Shown here one piece after another: positions 62,001 to 64,000 of a stretch of DNA of 64,000 nt. The stretch is from JACQQW01 sp964520655 (GTDB lineage: Bacteria; Omnitrophota; Gorgyraeia; Zapsychrales; Fredricksoniimonadaceae). Position 1 is the stretch's first letter. The number at the start of each line of letters is the position of its first letter. The stretch is taken from contig CAZFNI010000002.1 in NCBI GenBank assembly GCA_964520655.1, forward strand, positions 124,001-188,000. The letters run 5' to 3'. A model generated the notes under the pieces. That model was not told where the DNA came from and did not search any database. It was given only the letters and a program-made list of their open reading frames with translations. A program made the translations under genes and the position numbers.

Positions 62001-64000
62001 GGCATCGGTGTCGTCATCGTGCCCTAACACCACACGGTAATTTCCATAAGCATTCGCCCTGGTCGTGGCAACGATCACCTCAGTTCCCGCTTCATTAAGC
62101 CCTTTAATGCGGACATTGGTGTTCGGCGGCCCTGTCCCGATAATGACAGGCAGCTGCCCGACTGTACGATTGTCCGCCGGGGCCGATAGCTGTAAAGACA
62201 CAAACAGCCAGTTCGTATTGTTATTCAAAGAATCCGTACATTCCAGACAGGTCACAATACTGGTCAAAGCATTGGAGTCTTTAACATCCACCAAACTCGC
62301 CGTTTGGTCGCCATTAGGAAAGGTAATATTCCAGGATGATCCTGAAGAGCTGGAGCGCAGCTGTATTAAAGAACCGACCGCGCCGGTAAAATTAAAAATA
62401 TTATTAACGGTCTGATTCGATCCAGCCGTAAAGGTGATCACTTTTGCCGGGGTTGTGGAATACCAATCATAGAATGTCGTATTCCCGGTGATCAGCGCGG
62501 CTGATGCGGTATCCATGGTGACACGACCGCTGGAAGTCGTGAACGTCCCTCCGCTATGCGTCCAGTCGCCGGCGACTGTGAAGCTCTTCGCGGTCGTCGG
62601 AGCGGTTAACACGCCTGAGGAGATCACAACCGCCCCATTGGCATCGATATTCCCGTTGGTTGCCGTCAGCGTGCCGCCATTTATCGTCAATGTACCGCCC
62701 GTGGTCAATGTATTGGCATTAGTAGAAATATCCAAGGAACTGCTCGTCACACTTAAGTCATGGGCCAGCGTCAACGCACCGTTGGTAATGAACAGGTCTT
62801 TAGTGCCGTGCGTATCATTGATCACTACATTGTAATAATCCGTGGCTCCAAGATCAGGGATCGTAAAAGTATCCACAACTCCATCGCCGTTGCCAGTGAA
62901 CAAAAATGTACCGTGTGCCACATCCATGGTGCCGAAACTGATCGTCTCACTACCAAACAAGGACACCGTCCCGTTATTGGTCAAGGCTCCAGTTACGGTC
63001 ATATTCTTGCCGTTTAAGGTTAAAGTCGAGGAAGCATTTGTGGTCAATACTGCCAAGGTCACATTGGTGGATAATGACGGAAGATTCGCAACATTGGTGA
63101 CCACCGCCGCATCTGTGCTGTTTGGAACGATCCCCAAGTCCCAGTTTGTCGGAACATCCCAGTCGGTGGATGTTGTCCCTGTCCATGTCAGTGTGGCACC
63201 GCCGAAAGTCCAATTGGTGTTGTTGCCGGAATCAACTGAGCTGCTGCGTGCCACCAGCGTTACGCCGCCGGACGCGTTATTATCCTTAACATCCATGAAA
63301 TTGATCGACTGCGTCCCTCCCGCCGTCAACGAAATATTAGCCTGACTTCCCGAAGATGTACTGCGCAAGGACAACAGCTGGCCGGATGCGCCGGATAAAG
63401 TCAAATCATTGCTGACCGTCTGCGTCGTCCCTGCTGTTAAGGTGAGCGTATCGGCAGCCGCCATCACTTTGCGTAAACGATAGAAGGTGGTCGAGCCCGC
63501 CATGGTTTGACCAGTCCCGTCAAAAGTCACCTTGCCGCTGGCATTATTAAAAGTCCCTCCCGAATGCGTCCAATTCCCGGCAACGGTAAAGGCTGTATTG
63601 GTTGTGGCCGCGGGCGCGTTGAACGTTCCGCTTGAGATCACAACCGCCCCGTTGGCATCAATGATCGAATTCGTGGCCGTCAAAGTCCCGCCATTTACCG
63701 TGAGCGTACCTCCTGTTGTCAGCGTGTTGCTGTTCGTTGACGTATTCAAAGACGAGCTGGTCACACTCAGATTATTAGCCAATGTCAGATCGGCATTAGT
63801 AATAAACACATCCTTGGTCCCGTGTGTGTCATTGATCGTCAGATTATAGTAATCCGTCGCACCGAAATCCTTGATCGTGACCGTATCAACAGTCCCATCA
63901 CCATTACCAACATAAACAAAGGTTCCGTGCGCTGTGTCCATTGTCCCAAAAGACATGGTTTCTGACCCGAACAGCGTGATCGTGCCGTTATTAGTCAATG
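56049..64000 (-). CDS. Giant outer-membrane protein, 5' end beyond the window
   Basis: At least 2,649 residues visible, running off the right edge; the apparent first codon is not a true start. Approximate order: two near-identical hemagglutinin-like beta repeats (residues 1-600), Ig-like units (600-800; LSAPADNRTVGQLPVIIGTG, PQITSPVNNERIKGDKPVIT), a carboxypeptidase-regulatory-like domain (~810), a DUF11 domain (~935-1050; EVRIGDVVTYAVTIQNLSSS), an SdrD-like B domain (~1065-1165; GKVFYDLNENGQQD), a linker, and from about residue 1460 a beta-barrel-like stretch with many Thr/Ser-rich strands (NDKVSATASVSSTDSSTG), ending in a helical TPR-like tail. This fits a surface protein anchored by a C-terminal outer-membrane barrel. 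First visible gene of the operon. Confidence 0.8.
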   Translation of the reverse strand, partial: LTNNGTITLFGSETMSFGTMDTAHGTFVYVGNGDGTVDTVTIKDFGATDYYNLTINDTHGTKDVFITNADLTLANNLSVTSSSLNTSTNSNTLTTGGTLTVNGGTLTATNSIIDANGAVVISSGTFNAPAATTNTAFTVAGNWTHSGGTFNNASGKVTFDGTGQTMAGSTTFYRLRKVMAAADTLTLTAGTTQTVSNDLTLSGASGQLLSLRSTSSGSQANISLTAGGTQSINFMDVKDNNASGGVTLVARSSSVDSGNNTNWTFGGATLTWTGTTSTDWDVPTNWDLGIVPNSTDAAVVTNVANLPSLSTNVTLAVLTTNASSTLTLNGKNMTVTGALTNNGTVSLFGSETISFGTMDVAHGTFLFTGNGDGVVDTFTIPDLGATDYYNVVINDTHGTKDLFITNGALTLAHDLSVTSSSLDISTNANTLTTGGTLTINGGTLTATNGNIDANGAVVISSGVLTAPTTAKSFTVAGDWTHSGGTFTTSSGRVTMDTASAALITGNTTFYDWYSTTPAKVITFTAGSNQTVNNIFNFTGAVGSLIQLRSSSSGSSWNITFPNGDQTASLVDVKDSNALTSIVTCLECTDSLNNNTNWLFVSLQLSAPADNRTVGQLPVIIGTGPPNTNVRIKGLNEAGTEVIVATTRANAYGNYRVVLGHDDDTDAGTSVASGVKLRISTVADDNYLTPYVLSSSFVEVPGPQNDLTVVLAPTTSQVPQITSPVNNERIKGDKPVITGVGKPGQAVVVKANDSAGSLLLSSIGSSTTDGTGNYSFAVTTSLLKGTNYVSVVVDGVSSDLISLSLTDPFGYVFDSTTGNVVKDASVAIYRASDNHLAEVSSCDGSGNITVLRDLDCNDTNPFVTGTDGLYSFLAANGNYYIQLSNPDFTYPSVLTTFPVGKVVTTGSKGETFTVNNVILQIDHPVDINRFLLRIEKSANKTEVRIGDVVTYAVTIQNLSSSETINNIVLVDKIPPGFKYLSNRVLLDGIGIADPSGNRPLTFTIGSIGPGITKTLKYQLVVGAGVASGTYENVAQAKYSNGLVISNTTTKSVKVVMDPLFDMGTVIGKVFYDLNENGQQDAPEYDPTEGTTIVERPIPNVQIVTDDGTVITADREGKYSWPGVLPGRHMLRIDERTLPPGSYLTTDKAVVVDVTNGSISKVNFGVNMDNKQVVGKDAVFFNEKIALNQDKNKPAPRLNVAMFSPEEGKETLVIYNNTSLFKPAQFRIFTNYAAFLDSWQLDIIDRDTKKLVKHFTGTRFNIHDPIIWNGRGDDERMIRFDHHYAYVLSVKNEKGERDLTMEKPLEIRVIETEEEYKKEKDKETRSDWGKQQADNYRKWVDTQSAVNALEKQGITIAGETIHINRQGQDIKSVRVLKGGAVFADIPLEQYYGLTPKEMLDAGITAADKTDNIEIILPNGDYNLEVIGPQDKGEIVPPNPLDQISPPAITPSLTPVPLSLPPTVGLERYTRPIKVGDDYFMFVGLGDAKVGYNFNRGNVEPIQSSDHFQNKFWHQGKASYYLKGKIMGKYLVTSSFDTDRQQKELYRKLDPATYYPIYGDKSSINYDATDTQGPLYLMVQWDKSQAVWGNYAVDFNNTEFANFTRSFYGGKLDYQSVANNPYGDARTKVVLFHAEIQQRPSHNEFLGTGGSLYFLKNKDVVQSTDKIRIEVRDKVTGLVLSSKEMKNGADYELDEGQGRILFWQPVSMIAKSESIVSTDLIDGNPIYVVADYEYYVQDKLTESSEGARVAQAVGDNVVIGGTYVKETQTNKNFEMKGTDVTAHLGPDATVKAEYAQTQSLGVSSYVSTDGGISFTQLQSGDAANGVAYGIKGDARLFNRLGVASYYKWIEDSFTSVQSSSQQGKQLAGLALTFDLTPLTRVTARTDIQKLINNANLQTVAQVGASETSTTLVQVVHESERLKLTGAYQIQEVKNKIGDLVTTTNQVTKSLAGKAEYALNGRVTLTAGQQFDISNANNNITTIGAQGRVTDRLKISAQEAFSKAGTATTFGVSQNVTDKLALSTAYTLTQLATGESAKTTTFGAKQDINDKVSATASVSSTDSSTGTKTTSGTVGTSARINEQTVVDALVGKSAAANGQTVTTATVAATTGVIDKDTTIKTAVSMNQGTTSTIGLQGLTNTSTTASNSISVEANKRVNDNLTTASSVKVDDNAQGGKTTTIAVSQQAKINDRLQAVSERSFGITPTGTTSNSKYALAKEQDGRKVEASLTRAVGDQSGAVSQSNIFGLTGDVNDKLALLGSLEKGKVQNLDGSKTDRTAIALGAGYVWKDPELAMERLKDSAKVEFRFDEGNENKRQYVFYNALEGKITDNMSVSAKLEYSKTENVTTSAIEERHKQVILGASYRPVNFDRLNMIGQYAYKENAGPVGQSAGAVTDVAQSRTQVFGVEGVYDVNDAWQLAEKFAFRINDEKVTGFEFNRTHTWLMIHRINYKVDRDWTLSTELRNLTQVEAKDSKQGLLMEATRNINDYAQLGLGWNFTQFNDDLTNLNYTSQGPFLRMSGKLYDRSPEEKQRAKEKWLDNKVAEWAWAMVSRELQKPDSKVVVDLNHMFVLASAAQKASKFEESQQIYKDIIIAGQMMFDEASEFIRGKIAFEEKLQEYNKTAQDYYVTGEYVKARKLWEKIVADAQKGVLE
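62180..64000 (-). repeat. Two direct repeats of about 0.9-1 kb inside the giant gene
   Basis: The segment from the window edge to about 63200 and the segment about 63200-62190 encode the same unit: LTNNG, LFGSET, FTGNGDG, TDYYN, NDTHGTK and GTLTINGGTLTATN recur in order in both. Nucleotides also agree at many blocks. The protein runs on to the right with the same style, so more copies may lie outside the window. Confidence 0.8.

Noticed and set aside
62180..64000. CRISPR or satellite repeats
   Set aside because: The repeats are about 1 kb units in an open reading frame and code for a coherent protein.

Overview
The window reads as a chromosome segment of an uncultured Gram-negative bacterium. 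A PEP-CTERM exported protein, a LamG exported protein, PilV/PilW/PilX-like pilins and a giant outer-membrane protein with DUF11 and SdrD-like domains together resemble candidate phyla such as Omnitrophota (OP3). That placement is an inference from gene content and style; no marker gene in the window proves it. No rRNA, tRNA or CRISPR array was seen.

Layout. (1) 1-3.6 kb: nitric-oxide and sulfur-stress genes. An NsrR-type Rrf2 regulator reads right from a promoter covered by an NsrR-like palindrome. Reading left is a run encoding a racemase-fold protein, a hemerythrin, two small Cys-rich proteins and a flavin-reductase-like protein, followed by a separate methyltransferase-DsrE-DUF202 operon (the DUF202 gene has a frameshift). 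(2) 3.6-8.6 kb: a four-gene operon with a Gabija-like core (OLD-type ATPase/TOPRIM nuclease plus short UvrD-like helicase) followed by a DUF2779 nuclease and a SWIM zinc-finger protein. (3) 8.69-9.82 kb: an intact IS3-family element. (4) 9.8-16.1 kb: a type I restriction-modification operon (radC-hsdR-hsdS-hsdM). (5) 16.2-20.1 kb: an AbiEi/AbiEii toxin-antitoxin operon with a third phosphoesterase gene, near-identical palindromic operators on both sides, a decayed ORF, and a Fic protein with its own operator. (6) 20.1-22.2 kb: an AT-rich cassette of membrane protein, DUF2806 protein and small membrane protein, carrying three tiny ORFs on non-AUG start codons that all begin (M)KVFLETYGW and differ only by synonymous changes. 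Regions 2-6 form one defence island of about 18.5 kb, entirely on the minus strand apart from the IS and one doubtful remnant ORF.

(7) 22.2-37.5 kb: housekeeping and envelope genes in long minus-strand runs with many ATGA/TTGA/GTGA overlaps: DoxX, GST, a zinc-ribbon protein with an H1-like tail, the PEP-CTERM protein with its terminator, TPR protein, lipoprotein, GIY-YIG, thioredoxin-fold, SET-domain protein, dicarboxylate symporter, TMEM175 channel, CPBP protease, MtaB, an HtpX carrying an EF-hand, DUF423 and a TrpD2-like protein. (8) 37.5-44.4 kb: dusB-lpd on the plus strand, a 440-bp repeat-rich palindromic region, then a BolA-LamG fusion gene divergent from a glutathione/glutaredoxin operon (gshA-gshB-grx-bolA-like-grxD). 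(9) 44.4-46.5 kb: three minor prepilins. (10) 46.7-48.9 kb: ilvBN. (11) 48.9-64 kb: a five-gene minus-strand operon with a >2,649-residue outer-membrane protein (5' end beyond the window), a 1,258-residue periplasmic coiled-coil repeat protein, a YyaL-type DUF255 protein, a membrane-anchored coiled-coil protein and a small hypothetical.

Stretches above 300 bp without an ordinary gene: 18,451-18,886 (AbiEi promoter/operator, a second palindrome, a decayed ORF), 20,018-20,382 (Fic promoter/operator, two tiny ORFs, a REP-like repeat) and 39,910-40,376 (the palindromic repeat region).
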